58,092 bases of DNA from a virus. Numbering within the stretch: the stretch's first letter is position 1; each line of letters opens with the position of its first letter. The translations under genes were made by a program, and so were the position numbers. Below the pieces are notes generated by a model. It was not told the DNA's origin. It searched no databases and saw only the letters and a list, made by a program, of their open reading frames with translations. This document shows positions 16,575 to 25,609 of this stretch, piece after piece. The DNA lies in the IMG/VR virus record IMGVR_UViG_3300047585_000006, positions 1 through 58,092 of that record; one strand, written 5' to 3'.

Positions 16575-17354
16575 CTATTCTCCCCACTGTGCTCCGCTGC
16601 CGCCCCCGCCGCTGGTTACACCAGATGAACCGGGGAACGTGCCGTTGTCGGGCATCGGCATTGCGAGTTTCTTGACTGCACCCATACCCGGAAGCGATGC
16701 CGCACCACCGACGCTAGACAAAGCCTTTGAAGCGATGCCGAGTGCCGATGAAGATTTTTCCGCAGCATCAAGAGATGCTTGACTCTTCTGTGCCGCCGTG
16801 TTGGACTGGATGCCAACATCGTTCGCTTGGTTAGAAGTCGAGAAGACGCCGGGAAGTTCTTTCTCTTCACCCGCTGCCTTAAAAAAGTTTTGACGACCCG
16901 CTTCATCGCTCTGGATTGTACCAGACGAGATAGCGTTGGACGTATCAGACTCAGCCTTTTGCTGTGCCGCGAGTCGAGCCGAGGCCGCTTGCCCGCCTGC
17001 GGTAGTGTCGGTCGCTGCTCGTGAAGCCGCAGCCGACCCGAGGTCTCGGGCTTCAGCAGCACCACGCTGCATCGCTTGAGTGTTGTACGCATTCGTTTCG
17101 CTCTGACTCCAGCCTGCTTGCTGGGGTCCGCCCTGCACAATTCGTTGCAGAGGCCCCATGAGGTTCTGGAAGACTGACGTTGCGTCAAAGCCTTCAGTCT
17201 TTGCTTCCGCATTGACGTAGTTATTGAAGTCCTGCATCTGGGCGTTCAACGCCTTCTGTGCAGCCGTGGGCTTGTTATTCAAAGCCCCCAGAGCGCCGCC
17301 TAGAATCCCGGCTCCCATGCCGATTGGCGTCAAACTCATTGGTGATATTCCCAT
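16575..17354 (-). CDS. Virion-associated protein, Ala/Ser/Gln-rich, 259 aa
   Basis: The N-terminus is hydrophobic and Gly-rich (GMGAGILGGALGALN). A long Ala/Gln/Ser helical region (about 25-210) follows, then a Gly/Ser tail. This resembles the smaller internal or neck proteins encoded beside ejection proteins in short-tailed phages. No enzyme motif is visible. Confidence 0.55.
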   Translation of the reverse strand: MGISPMSLTPIGMGAGILGGALGALNNKPTAAQKALNAQMQDFNNYVNAEAKTEGFDATSVFQNLMGPLQRIVQGGPQQAGWSQSETNAYNTQAMQRGAAEARDLGSAAASRAATDTTAGGQAASARLAAQQKAESDTSNAISSGTIQSDEAGRQNFFKAAGEEKELPGVFSTSNQANDVGIQSNTAAQKSQASLDAAEKSSSALGIASKALSSVGGAASLPGMGAVKKLAMPMPDNGTFPGSSGVTSGGGGSGAQWGE

Positions 17355-17367
17355 AATAGGTTATCCT

Positions 17368-17850
17368 TTACAACTCCTCGATGACCACAGCCAAAGCGTA
17401 GGTCATTGTTGCCGGAGTATTCGATGCGTAGCCTGTCGAAGTCACCGTAACGGGGGTACTCCCGTTCGTGTAGATGATCGCGTCCCCATCATACTCGGCG
17501 GTTGTTACGTTCGTCGAATCAGTCGGGACCAAAGTTTTTGTTCGTGCGATGCCGCCGGGATCGCTCCATTCCAGAGTCAAACTTGGCATCGTGCTACTCA
17601 CAGCGTCCACTACTTCGAGGGCCTGCGAGAAGCTGATGCGATAAACCGAAGGTGCCGCCGGAGTGACCAGCGTTTGTGGCGAACCCGCATTGAAGTCCGC
17701 AGTCAGTGTAGGTTCGAGGACGGAGACAGGTAGAACGACTCCGCTCTCAGGAACATAAAATGACATATTGCCCGCACCATCATTTTGCGGAATAACGTTG
17801 ACGCTGCCCGCAGGGGCCGCTGGCGTCGTTGACGAGAAATTTATAGACAC
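17368..17850 (-). CDS. Virion appendage protein with NFSSTTPAAPAG module
   Basis: The GTG start overlaps the upstream stop (TAGTG), and the first residues align with the 3778-3960 protein, which supports the start. Residues 1-35 form the shared module (NFSSTTPAAPAG...NDGAGNMSFY). The remainder is a beta-rich domain, probably an Ig-like or jelly-roll unit. It is likely a tail or capsid decoration. Confidence 0.65.
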   Translation of the reverse strand: MSINFSSTTPAAPAGSVNVIPQNDGAGNMSFYVPESGVVLPVSVLEPTLTADFNAGSPQTLVTPAAPSVYRISFSQALEVVDAVSSTMPSLTLEWSDPGGIARTKTLVPTDSTNVTTAEYDGDAIIYTNGSTPVTVTSTGYASNTPATMTYALAVVIEEL

Positions 17851-18206
17851 TATGTCTCCGTTCCGGGTACGCCTACTCCGTTTTGAAAAACGAAGAACGC
17901 GAAGCCATAAGTCCAACCTACTAGAGAGGCCAGATCAACTCCGTTGGAAAAGAATGCGTAATCATCGCTCACCGGAACGCCGTCGCACAACACTGTGCAT
18001 TCGAGCGGGACCGGAGTCCAGCCGATTCCGGCGATGAAGACCAGAGCGTAAGGTCCGGTGGGTGTGGTAGGACTGCCCGCACTACCGTTGATGACTACCG
18101 GGTTGCCTTGAATGCCGATAACTTTTACGCTTGTCGCTCCCGCCTCAGCCGAGACATCGCCACGCAATGGGAAGAGTGAGGAAGGGAAAACTTGACGGTT
18201 GGCCAT
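17850..18206 (-). CDS. Virion-associated hypothetical protein, 118 aa
   Basis: A beta-rich, Gly/Val/Pro-rich protein with no charged helices, typical of small structural proteins. It overlaps the next gene by one base. Not recognised. Confidence 0.55.
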   Translation of the reverse strand: MANRQVFPSSLFPLRGDVSAEAGATSVKVIGIQGNPVVINGSAGSPTTPTGPYALVFIAGIGWTPVPLECTVLCDGVPVSDDYAFFSNGVDLASLVGWTYGFAFFVFQNGVGVPGTET

Positions 18207-18215
18207 ATATCCTTC

Positions 18216-18803
18216 CTATGTTTCAAGGGGCACGTAACTTATCGTCAGCAGAAGCCCGTTGATTGCAGCGGGGCCAGAGTTGATGACCGTGACATAGACG
18301 TTCTTACTTTGAATAGAATCCGAGTTCGATCCCACGATGTTCTGAGGTTGCCAAACAAACGGGGACGTGTCAAGGACTACGTCAATGATGAGGCCCTGAG
18401 TGGTTTCCGCTGGGGCCGGGGCATCCACACCCCGCCCAGAATCAGCCGTTTGGCCCGCAATGGAACCATACAGCCGAACACAGCATCCTTGGTTTGCCGT
18501 GATTGAGAGAATCTGAAAGGATTGGGACAGTACGACCGTTGTTTGTGCCGAACTGTTGCCCGCGATAGAAACGAATGTGGCAGACGCCGTCTTTGCCACG
18601 AGGTTGATAGAAGAACCAGATGATCCACCGCTGGATGACCCGCTGCTTGCACCACCAAATTCCTTTACCGTTGTGGTTCCCCCGGTTTGGGGGGTCAACG
18701 GCAACACGCGAAACTTGGGAGATTCACTCCCTTCAAATTGTCTGAGGCTGTCAACGTCGGCTCCGACCGGCGGCAAAGGACAGCGAATGTTAGGATTGCT
18801 CAT
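18216..18803 (-). CDS. Virion-associated beta-rich protein, 195 aa
   Basis: The ATG at 18803 is chosen because it begins the phage-like sequence MSNPNIRCPLPPVGADV, and the longer frame would run into the upstream HNH gene. A Gly/Ser linker (GGASSGSSSGGSSGSS, about 50-66) joins a short N-terminal arm to a beta-rich domain of about 125 residues. It is likely a tail decoration. Confidence 0.6.
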   Translation of the reverse strand: MSNPNIRCPLPPVGADVDSLRQFEGSESPKFRVLPLTPQTGGTTTVKEFGGASSGSSSGGSSGSSINLVAKTASATFVSIAGNSSAQTTVVLSQSFQILSITANQGCCVRLYGSIAGQTADSGRGVDAPAPAETTQGLIIDVVLDTSPFVWQPQNIVGSNSDSIQSKNVYVTVINSGPAAINGLLLTISYVPLET

Positions 18804-19203
18804 GAAGAGTTTTCCAGTCTCGAAGATACTTCGCAGCCGCTTCAAGAATGAGAGGATCGTCCATGAAACGACCCAGACCCGTGTTGCAATTCACACACAG
18901 TAAACCTCGGACTTTTTGCGTCTCGTGATTATGGTCAGTATGTGGTGCATCCAGTAAGCGTGAGCAAATCGCACAGCGGTTATTCTGTGCGGCCTTCTTC
19001 GCTTCATGTTCCTCGGGCGTTAACCCGTACGTTTTCTTGATGTAGTTGTCGTGATAAAAAGTCGGATTCAACCTATTGAACTCTTGAGTGCGTATGATGC
19101 AGCACGCCTTACACTCGTTGCGAGAATTCAGGTTATCCGACGTTTGAGCATGACCCCGCTTACAGACCTTTGGGATTTGTAAGCGGGGTTTTCTTTTCGA
19201 CAT
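18790..19203 (-). CDS. Free-standing homing endonuclease, endonuclease VII-like
   Basis: The 137-residue protein has N-terminal metal sites (CKRGH...CKACC), then YGLTPEEHE, the pair CAIC, the catalytic HTDHNHETQKVRGLLC and the family tail CNTGLGRFMDDP...AAKYL. It starts just after the tail tubular-like gene ends (19207) and its stop overlaps the next gene's start by 14 bases. Confidence 0.92.
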   Translation of the reverse strand: MSKRKPRLQIPKVCKRGHAQTSDNLNSRNECKACCIIRTQEFNRLNPTFYHDNYIKKTYGLTPEEHEAKKAAQNNRCAICSRLLDAPHTDHNHETQKVRGLLCVNCNTGLGRFMDDPLILEAAAKYLRDWKTLHEQS

Positions 19204-19206
19204 GGA

Positions 19207-22200
19207 CTAGTCCTCTGGGGTGAAACTACCGTAGATCGTAAAACTTAACAACTCATTTATGGCACTCTCTGGTGCCCACTGGATCATCACTTGGAGATGA
19301 CGAACGCTTTCGCATTCCTCGTGATCTTCGGATACGTAGAATCGCTGTCCATAGATCGACTTGGACGGCTTCAAGTTCGGAGGATCAGACTCCCATCGCT
19401 TGAGGATTCGCATACTGCCCGTGAAGTAAGGCAGAGCTTCGTCTAGCAGAACCCCGAGGATGAGTGGTGTTCCCGTTGCAACTGAGTCAGTCGTCACGAA
19501 CTGGATGTTCGCAACTTGACCGGGTTGAGCACACACGTAAGACCCGAACACCGCGTAAGCGGGGTAAGTCGTCCCGTTGATGAGTGTCGTTCCACCATCA
19601 GTCGTCGCGTTCAGGTTCCGAGCTAGGATACTTCCAACGCCTGAAGTACCGCCACTTGGAGCCGGACCCGTCAACAGAAGGTGATTACCCGGACTAACTT
19701 CAATTGCCTTAATCGCACCGCAACCTTGACCCGTACCCGGAAGGATAGTAGCGAACGGTGACCACGCCAATCCCTGTTCGGGAGCGGGCGTTGCCACGAG
19801 TCGATACCAACCGTTGAGTCCGTCAGATGCGAACCACCCCATATCCTCGCCGTTGGCGTACCAAGCGACGTAGACGCTAGATGGGTTCCAATCCTGACCG
19901 GGATTTCCGTTGTCCAACCGGAACTGGTCTGCGATTGGATGACCGACATGGTCAGCACCATTCGCGGGATTGAAGATCAAGAACTGATGATCGGTTGTGA
20001 ATAACCCCATCAGAGTTCCGTTGACATCCAGAGCGTTATAGCTCGGCAAGCCCACACCGGGAAGGTATGGACGACCGTCTAATATCGTCCCATTATTATC
20101 TGGGATGATATAGACATCCGACAACGTGAATACGAGCAGACCTTGAGACACAGGCACTAGCCGAGTGACACGCGAAATCATTGTGTCGATGTTACCCGGA
20201 GCCGTCCCATTGATCCCGTTGCCCGAAGGGGCGTTTGGACCGGACGTATAGTAGACCGTGTTCCCAATGCTGTACCAAAGTCGGTTCAAGTGGTACGTCA
20301 GATTGACTGCACCCGGAAGGGGTGGAGTGTTCTCCTGTGCGACTGCACCCTGAAGGAGTTCATCAAGCTGGGTGTCGGGCGTGTCATCGACATACCCGTA
20401 CTGCAAATACTGGACGAGAGGAACAGTCCAGATCGTGTTGCCGTCATTGGGGACCAGCAATTCGATAGAGCCGCCATCCGTCGTACGATAAATCGCCACA
20501 TAGTCAGCTTGTGGGTCAATCGTAGCCGGGTCGAGTCCTTCACCCGGCGGGAAGATAACAACGCCGCCGATAACCTGCACACCAACGCCGTTAATCTCGT
20601 TGGTTGGACCCATGTTCGACACCGTGTTGTCAATTGTGTTGACCAACGCGATGCCGTATACGAATCCCTGAGTGCTGGTCGCCGTAATTTTACCCGGCGT
20701 GTTGCTCTGGGTTGGAGCCGTTCCAGTGTTGATCCACCAGAGTGTTGCTCCATCCTGTGCCAAACTGCCGACGGTCGAAGCCGCCGTAAAGTTGGACGCT
20801 GGAATTGTTGAGCTTGAAACGCCCGTGCCATATGGCAGAAACGTCGCTCCGTTGACAACTACGCCCGTACCGGGAAGAGTGTACGGAGTATTCGGAGCGA
20901 ATGAGGCCACATTGAACGTTGACACTGGACCGAGGTTCATCCAAGTGTAAAGGTTTGAGGCTTCTGCTACCCGAGCACCAAATACAATTTCTCCGGCAAA
21001 CGGAGTTGAAGCTGTCGCTGGACCCGCTGCGTAGGATTGGCCCGTCGTTTGAATCGACGATCCTGTCGGCCACGCTGGAGCCGAAGTCCAAGAGATGTCT
21101 TGTCCCACTGCGAGGTTCTGGCCAAGAGGGACAACAGTCCACGAGCCATTCGCGGTCAAGATCATCGCCGCTTGGTTCTCCCAATTGACGTAATCAATCT
21201 CAATCGTGTAGTTGCCCGCTGAAGGAAACGTGAACGTCCCGTTCTCCGTCAGCACACCGCTCTGGGGTGGATGTCCTTCACCACCACCGTCAACGCTGTG
21301 GTTATTGCCCACAAGGTTAGCCAGAGGGATGTTGAGGACGCAAGATGCACCCGTACCCGCGTTGTTACTTGGGTTGGGTCCGCTTCCCGTTGCGTTAAAG
21401 AATCCGAAAAATGCTCCATCATCATGACTGATTGAAAACGTGTAAGTACCGGGAGCCGGGATGTACACCGACGCCAAAAACACCATGCCGTTGTCGCCCG
21501 CGTAACCCGAGTTACCGGGACTTGGTTGCAGAGTTCCGTTTCCACTTACCGCGTAGAAGAAGATGTCCCCACCAGAACCGTCAAAGCCGCCCGGCAGAAC
21601 TGCCACAGGCTGAGTCATCGTGCTACCCGTCTGCTGCCAAAGTGACTGGGCATTAGGCGAGATAGGATTGCTCGTCGGCGGCGGCGAAGGGAACGAGATA
21701 GGGAAGTACCCTTGGAAAAAGTTAAAACCTTTTCCGGGGATTCCGGTGTTCGCGTTATCGAAGCCATACGCCGTCACGGGTTGGGCCGGAGCCGCAAAGC
21801 CCGAGGGCAGGTTAGGACAAGTCGATCCACCCGGAATTGGGTAGAGACTATGAATGAAAGGTTGCACCCCTTTGTAAAGCTGGAAGATGTTCGCAGACTG
21901 GAGTATGTAATCGTCCTCATAGAAATGCGTGTTCGGTGCCCACGTCGTCGAGGCCGCAGTCTGGACCGCAGTCCAAATCTCCGTACCTGACGAGTAAGTC
22001 GTTGCTGGCGCACCCGCGATTTTGTTCAGCGTGATGTAACCTGCGTCACCTACGACGGACGATGCCGCCACAGTCAACGAAGGGTTAGTCGCCGTGATAG
22101 TCGCCGGAGCACCCGGTACGGGACTCGAACTCACGGAAACAACCGTAAAGATCAAACCATTAAGTACCAAGTCTTGGGCTACACGAAGACGATGAACGAC

Positions 22201-23667
22201 AAACGTGTCGCCCGTCGTCAAACCTGCGGGATACGTTTCCGTTCCAAATACAACTTTACCGAGTCCACCAACTACGCCGTCAAGCGTAACCGTGTACACG
22301 TCAAGCTTCTTCTCGAACGTAGTGATCGAAGGCGGCGTGAATGCCGCACCTGTTCGACCAGCGGTCGTGATCTGCCAAACGTTGCCCGATGCGTCGAGAA
22401 TGATAGACGCCGGGGAGTAGTACGTGTTTGGTGACCAATTCCCGGCGGTTGCACCAAAAGTCGAAACAGCCAGGGCCTCATCCGGGGCTGCGAGGCCCCA
22501 ATTCTGAACAGTCGTACCCCGGTTGGCCCAAAGTGCTTGGCCGTCTACCGTGATGCTGCCTTGAAAATTCGTCGCCGCTGAGGGTGCCGTAGTACCCCAA
22601 GTCGGCACACTACTCCCGAGGAGTATAGTGTTCGCCGGGTTCGGAACTCCGTTGATGAGAGATGGTGCCCCATCAACCTGAATGAACGCCGTGTTATTTC
22701 CGGCAGTGATCGTTTCCGACACGTTGCCATGAACGAACGCAGCCTTGATCGTCGTGCTATCCCAGACTTCGGTCAACGTGATCGTCGCACCCTGCAAGAA
22801 TGCGAGGCTGTGCGTCGGACCAAATTGGCCCGCCGTATCCGTGCTCCAAATGACAAACTGAGCACCAACTTGGGGGTATCCAGTGCTGCCGATGTTCGAG
22901 AACGGAGAACCACTGACCGTCAGAGTCAACGTATCGTTTGCGATGACAACGTTCGTGATGTAAATGTTGTTAACACTCGTAGTCGGGGCCGAACCGCTCT
23001 GTGCGATTGCACCGATCAACTGCTCCATGTTGCTATTCCCGTCGATGAGAAAGGTGCTCATGAATGGATACGAGTTCAACGGAAGAGGTTGACTATTACT
23101 TGCAGCCGTACGTTTGAAGAGGGATTGAGTCCATTTCTTGTTATCAACACCATCACCGAAGTACCACTGATTGGCGACTTGCTTACCGTAGCTCTGGCCT
23201 GCACTCGGGGAATTGCTCTCCCAGACAGCCGGAGTCGAACCGGGATCGCCCGGTTGTTTTTGAAACGCAGCATTGATCGCAGACAAGGACGCGTTAGCAT
23301 CTCCAGCCGGACCTTCGCTCACCATCACGTCGATTTGTTCGGTCACTGTGCCAAAGATGTCGCTGAGGGCCTTGCTGATTCGGAACTCGTCGAAAGACAG
23401 AACATTGTCCCACGTATTCACCGTGTCGTAAACCGGGTTACCGGGACGGCGAGATAGCGTGAGACGGTTGGTAACTTCGACGTTCGATCCTGCAATCATG
23501 GCATCGCCATCAGGACCGTAAAACTTTTCTTGGGTTCGGGTAGTCCGAGCATCCCGCAGCGGAGAACGATTGGTGTACAGGCCGTTGAAGTATCGCCCTG
23601 TATACAAAGGAGCCGACTTAGTGGGCTTGGGGGGTTGTGCTCCAGCAGCCTGCATAGCATTAGGCAT
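19207..23667 (-). CDS. Large tail protein: T7 gp12-like start with PA14-like domain
   Basis: The 1486-residue protein opens with the tail tubular protein B-like block TGRYFNGLYTNRSPLRDA (about 23-40) and carries PVSQGLLVFTLSDVYII near residue 1170, as in head-tail or tail tube proteins of short-tailed phages. Between them lie inserted beta modules. These include a PA14-like domain at about 690-845 (YTFSISHDDGAFFGF and TIEIDYVNWENQAAM), a probable carbohydrate-binding unit, and a module WSPNTYY...DASGNVWQITTAGRTGA (about 411-440) seen in other virion proteins here. Its first 17 codons are duplicated at the start of the upstream HNH gene. Confidence 0.78.
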   Translation of the reverse strand: MPNAMQAAGAQPPKPTKSAPLYTGRYFNGLYTNRSPLRDARTTRTQEKFYGPDGDAMIAGSNVEVTNRLTLSRRPGNPVYDTVNTWDNVLSFDEFRISKALSDIFGTVTEQIDVMVSEGPAGDANASLSAINAAFQKQPGDPGSTPAVWESNSPSAGQSYGKQVANQWYFGDGVDNKKWTQSLFKRTAASNSQPLPLNSYPFMSTFLIDGNSNMEQLIGAIAQSGSAPTTSVNNIYITNVVIANDTLTLTVSGSPFSNIGSTGYPQVGAQFVIWSTDTAGQFGPTHSLAFLQGATITLTEVWDSTTIKAAFVHGNVSETITAGNNTAFIQVDGAPSLINGVPNPANTILLGSSVPTWGTTAPSAATNFQGSITVDGQALWANRGTTVQNWGLAAPDEALAVSTFGATAGNWSPNTYYSPASIILDASGNVWQITTAGRTGAAFTPPSITTFEKKLDVYTVTLDGVVGGLGKVVFGTETYPAGLTTGDTFVVHRLRVAQDLVLNGLIFTVVSVSSSPVPGAPATITATNPSLTVAASSVVGDAGYITLNKIAGAPATTYSSGTEIWTAVQTAASTTWAPNTHFYEDDYILQSANIFQLYKGVQPFIHSLYPIPGGSTCPNLPSGFAAPAQPVTAYGFDNANTGIPGKGFNFFQGYFPISFPSPPPTSNPISPNAQSLWQQTGSTMTQPVAVLPGGFDGSGGDIFFYAVSGNGTLQPSPGNSGYAGDNGMVFLASVYIPAPGTYTFSISHDDGAFFGFFNATGSGPNPSNNAGTGASCVLNIPLANLVGNNHSVDGGGEGHPPQSGVLTENGTFTFPSAGNYTIEIDYVNWENQAAMILTANGSWTVVPLGQNLAVGQDISWTSAPAWPTGSSIQTTGQSYAAGPATASTPFAGEIVFGARVAEASNLYTWMNLGPVSTFNVASFAPNTPYTLPGTGVVVNGATFLPYGTGVSSSTIPASNFTAASTVGSLAQDGATLWWINTGTAPTQSNTPGKITATSTQGFVYGIALVNTIDNTVSNMGPTNEINGVGVQVIGGVVIFPPGEGLDPATIDPQADYVAIYRTTDGGSIELLVPNDGNTIWTVPLVQYLQYGYVDDTPDTQLDELLQGAVAQENTPPLPGAVNLTYHLNRLWYSIGNTVYYTSGPNAPSGNGINGTAPGNIDTMISRVTRLVPVSQGLLVFTLSDVYIIPDNNGTILDGRPYLPGVGLPSYNALDVNGTLMGLFTTDHQFLIFNPANGADHVGHPIADQFRLDNGNPGQDWNPSSVYVAWYANGEDMGWFASDGLNGWYRLVATPAPEQGLAWSPFATILPGTGQGCGAIKAIEVSPGNHLLLTGPAPSGGTSGVGSILARNLNATTDGGTTLINGTTYPAYAVFGSYVCAQPGQVANIQFVTTDSVATGTPLILGVLLDEALPYFTGSMRILKRWESDPPNLKPSKSIYGQRFYVSEDHEECESVRHLQVMIQWAPESAINELLSFTIYGSFTPED

Positions 23668-23670
23668 AAT

Positions 23671-24174
23671 CTAGCTCCTAGCAATCTTGCGGACGTGGTC
23701 CAAAAAATTCTCAACCGATAGATCGCACTTCATGTGATTACACAAAAAGCAACAAGGTACGCAATTTTCTAAAGCGTAACCGACGGCGTTGTCACGCCTA
23801 TCCACCCCGCCATAGGGCTTTGATAATGATTGGCAGTAATAGCACTGCCGAGTCACCAGACCTAACAAGTCTTCACGGGTCAACGGGAATTTCAACTTCC
23901 GAACACGAGCATTTCGCTTGTAGGTGTAGTAAAGTTCACATAGCCCCTCTGGATACCCTGAAGTGCAACGACGACATCCTCTTGTACGAGTGCCCCGAAC
24001 CAATTCCCATGAACTAATTAATTTTTCGACTCCGCAAGCACAAACACACTCGTAGGAACCTTTCCCCGCATAAGATTGAACGGTCCATTTACCAAAAGTC
24101 GTTCCCACATCAAAAGGATTAAACTTAGTTGGCTTAGGAGGTTGTGCCCCGTTAGCCTGAAGGGTGTTCGGCAT
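23671..24174 (-). CDS. HNH homing endonuclease carrying a copied tail-gene start
   Basis: The 167-residue protein has a C-terminal HNH core (VDRRDNAVGYALENCVPCC, then CNHMK) and a zinc-binding middle (CVCAC...CRRC). Its first 17 residues (MPNTLQANGAQPPKPTK) are nearly identical to the first 17 of the tail protein that begins four bases after its stop (MPNAMQAAGAQPPKPTK). The endonuclease therefore uses the tail gene's original translation start, while a duplicate start serves the tail gene. The DNA copies differ at several synonymous sites, so the duplication is not recent. Confidence 0.9.
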   Translation of the reverse strand: MPNTLQANGAQPPKPTKFNPFDVGTTFGKWTVQSYAGKGSYECVCACGVEKLISSWELVRGTRTRGCRRCTSGYPEGLCELYYTYKRNARVRKLKFPLTREDLLGLVTRQCYYCQSLSKPYGGVDRRDNAVGYALENCVPCCFLCNHMKCDLSVENFLDHVRKIARS

Positions 24175-24188
24175 GGATCGGACCTTTC

Positions 24189-25250
24189 TTAGACTTGGAA
24201 CATTACCGCGAGAACGGGGACTTCAGTTCCGTACGAAAAGGGTGTGATAGCCCCAAGCGTAGCGGGAAGAGTCGTGCCCGTCGCTGCGTTAGCTGCGGTT
24301 CCAAATCGAACCGGAGCAACGGGTGAAGAGTTCGGGAAACTCCAGTTATTGAGCAAGTCAGACAATGAGGAGTTCAACTCATGTACTAGCATTCCGCCGC
24401 CTGCTGAAGTGCTCGTCCACGCGAACCAGTAAACTCCCGGCTCAAGCGTGATAGGACTCTCAAAGGTGACTTGAGAAACTGCTTGACTATGCGTTGACAT
24501 ATCAAATGCGGACGCCCCGCAGTCGATAAGTTTAGTGTTTCCATCTGCGGAATAGATACCTGCGGTCGCAAACTCTCCGCTGCCTCCTCCTGTGATGCAG
24601 AACGCGGCTGCGGAAGAAATGACCCACTTAGATTCGAGGATCAACTGGACGCAAGCAACCGCACTGTTCAGATTGATCGCGCCCGCAGCGGAAAGACCAA
24701 TAGGGTTATAATCTTGACCGCCGAAGAACCATCCTTGACCGGGAGTATTAAACTCTGTGCCGCCGCCGGATGCCTGAAGATTTATATTACCGCCACCCTC
24801 GTCCGTGATCGTAATGCTGTCGTCCGTGGATTCGAGATTGAGTGTGTTCTGGCTACTGTTGAGTGTGCCGTTATTCTTGAGTGTGATCGCACTCGTTGAA
24901 GGCGTCCACGAGATGATCTGGTTTGGAATCCAACCACCCAAATTAAACGGAGATGATCCCATGACTTGCTGATTGTTTGGCCCCCACGCAGGTTGGCCTT
25001 CAGCCGTGAACCCGGTGACCTTGTAGAACGAGTTCGGTGGAAGAATAACATCATTTCCCCAGATGAACTGGCCTGCTACTGCGTTGCCGTTGGAATCAAG
25101 CTGGATCACAATCTCGATGCCGGAGCAGATGTTGCCCACGCCGGAGACTGAGCCGTCCACGCTCAACAGAAAATGTAGATAACCGTTGGCAAGTACATTG
25201 CCCTCAGCATCCTGAAACGCTCCCCCGGTGAGTTCAACTTTAGATGGCAT
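24189..25250 (-). CDS. Tail appendage protein, 353 aa
   Basis: Residues 1-100 form a domain (VLANGYLHFLLSVD, LDSNGNAVAG, FYKVTGFTAEGQPAWGP) shared with the product of 25310-25609. A strand-rich connector (NNGTLNSSQNTLNLEST) and a C-terminal globular beta domain of about 180 residues follow, perhaps a receptor-binding or decoration head. No enzymatic motif. Confidence 0.65.
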   Translation of the reverse strand: MPSKVELTGGAFQDAEGNVLANGYLHFLLSVDGSVSGVGNICSGIEIVIQLDSNGNAVAGQFIWGNDVILPPNSFYKVTGFTAEGQPAWGPNNQQVMGSSPFNLGGWIPNQIISWTPSTSAITLKNNGTLNSSQNTLNLESTDDSITITDEGGGNINLQASGGGTEFNTPGQGWFFGGQDYNPIGLSAAGAINLNSAVACVQLILESKWVISSAAAFCITGGGSGEFATAGIYSADGNTKLIDCGASAFDMSTHSQAVSQVTFESPITLEPGVYWFAWTSTSAGGGMLVHELNSSLSDLLNNWSFPNSSPVAPVRFGTAANAATGTTLPATLGAITPFSYGTEVPVLAVMFQV

Positions 25251-25309
25251 GATGTTCCTTTACTCCCACAATGGCATCGCTACGCCATCTGGGGTCGTGT
25301 GACTTACCA

Positions 25310-25609
25310 CTACCCCCCGCCGACGGTCAACTGGCCATCCCACGCGGGTTGGCCTTCAGCCGTGAATGCTTGTACAAAATACACGGTGCCTGTGGGGCTC
25401 AGCGTGCTATTCGGCCAAAGATTAACGATGACGATGCCGTTGTCGTCGAGAGTCGCTACAACTGTACGTTGTGCCGTGACTTGTGGCCCGCCTGAAGTTG
25501 CCGTCGAGATGTCTGCACTCAGCGTGATGCGTACCGAGCCGCCCGCCAGCGGGTTGCCGGCGGGATCGAAGAATGTTAGAACGACAGGAATCTGGATGGG
25601 AGTAGTCAT
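25310..25609 (-). CDS. Small tail appendage protein, paralogue of 24189-25250 N-terminus
   Basis: The 99-residue protein is a single domain ending in VYFVQAFTAEGQPAWDG, matching the 353-aa neighbour's first domain. Characteristic parts are AGGSVRITLSAD, LDDNGIVIVNLWPN and the FTAEGQPAW strand. Its stop is 60 bases upstream of the next start. The pair probably arose by tandem duplication. Confidence 0.65.
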   Translation of the reverse strand: MTTPIQIPVVLTFFDPAGNPLAGGSVRITLSADISTATSGGPQVTAQRTVVATLDDNGIVIVNLWPNSTLSPTGTVYFVQAFTAEGQPAWDGQLTVGGG

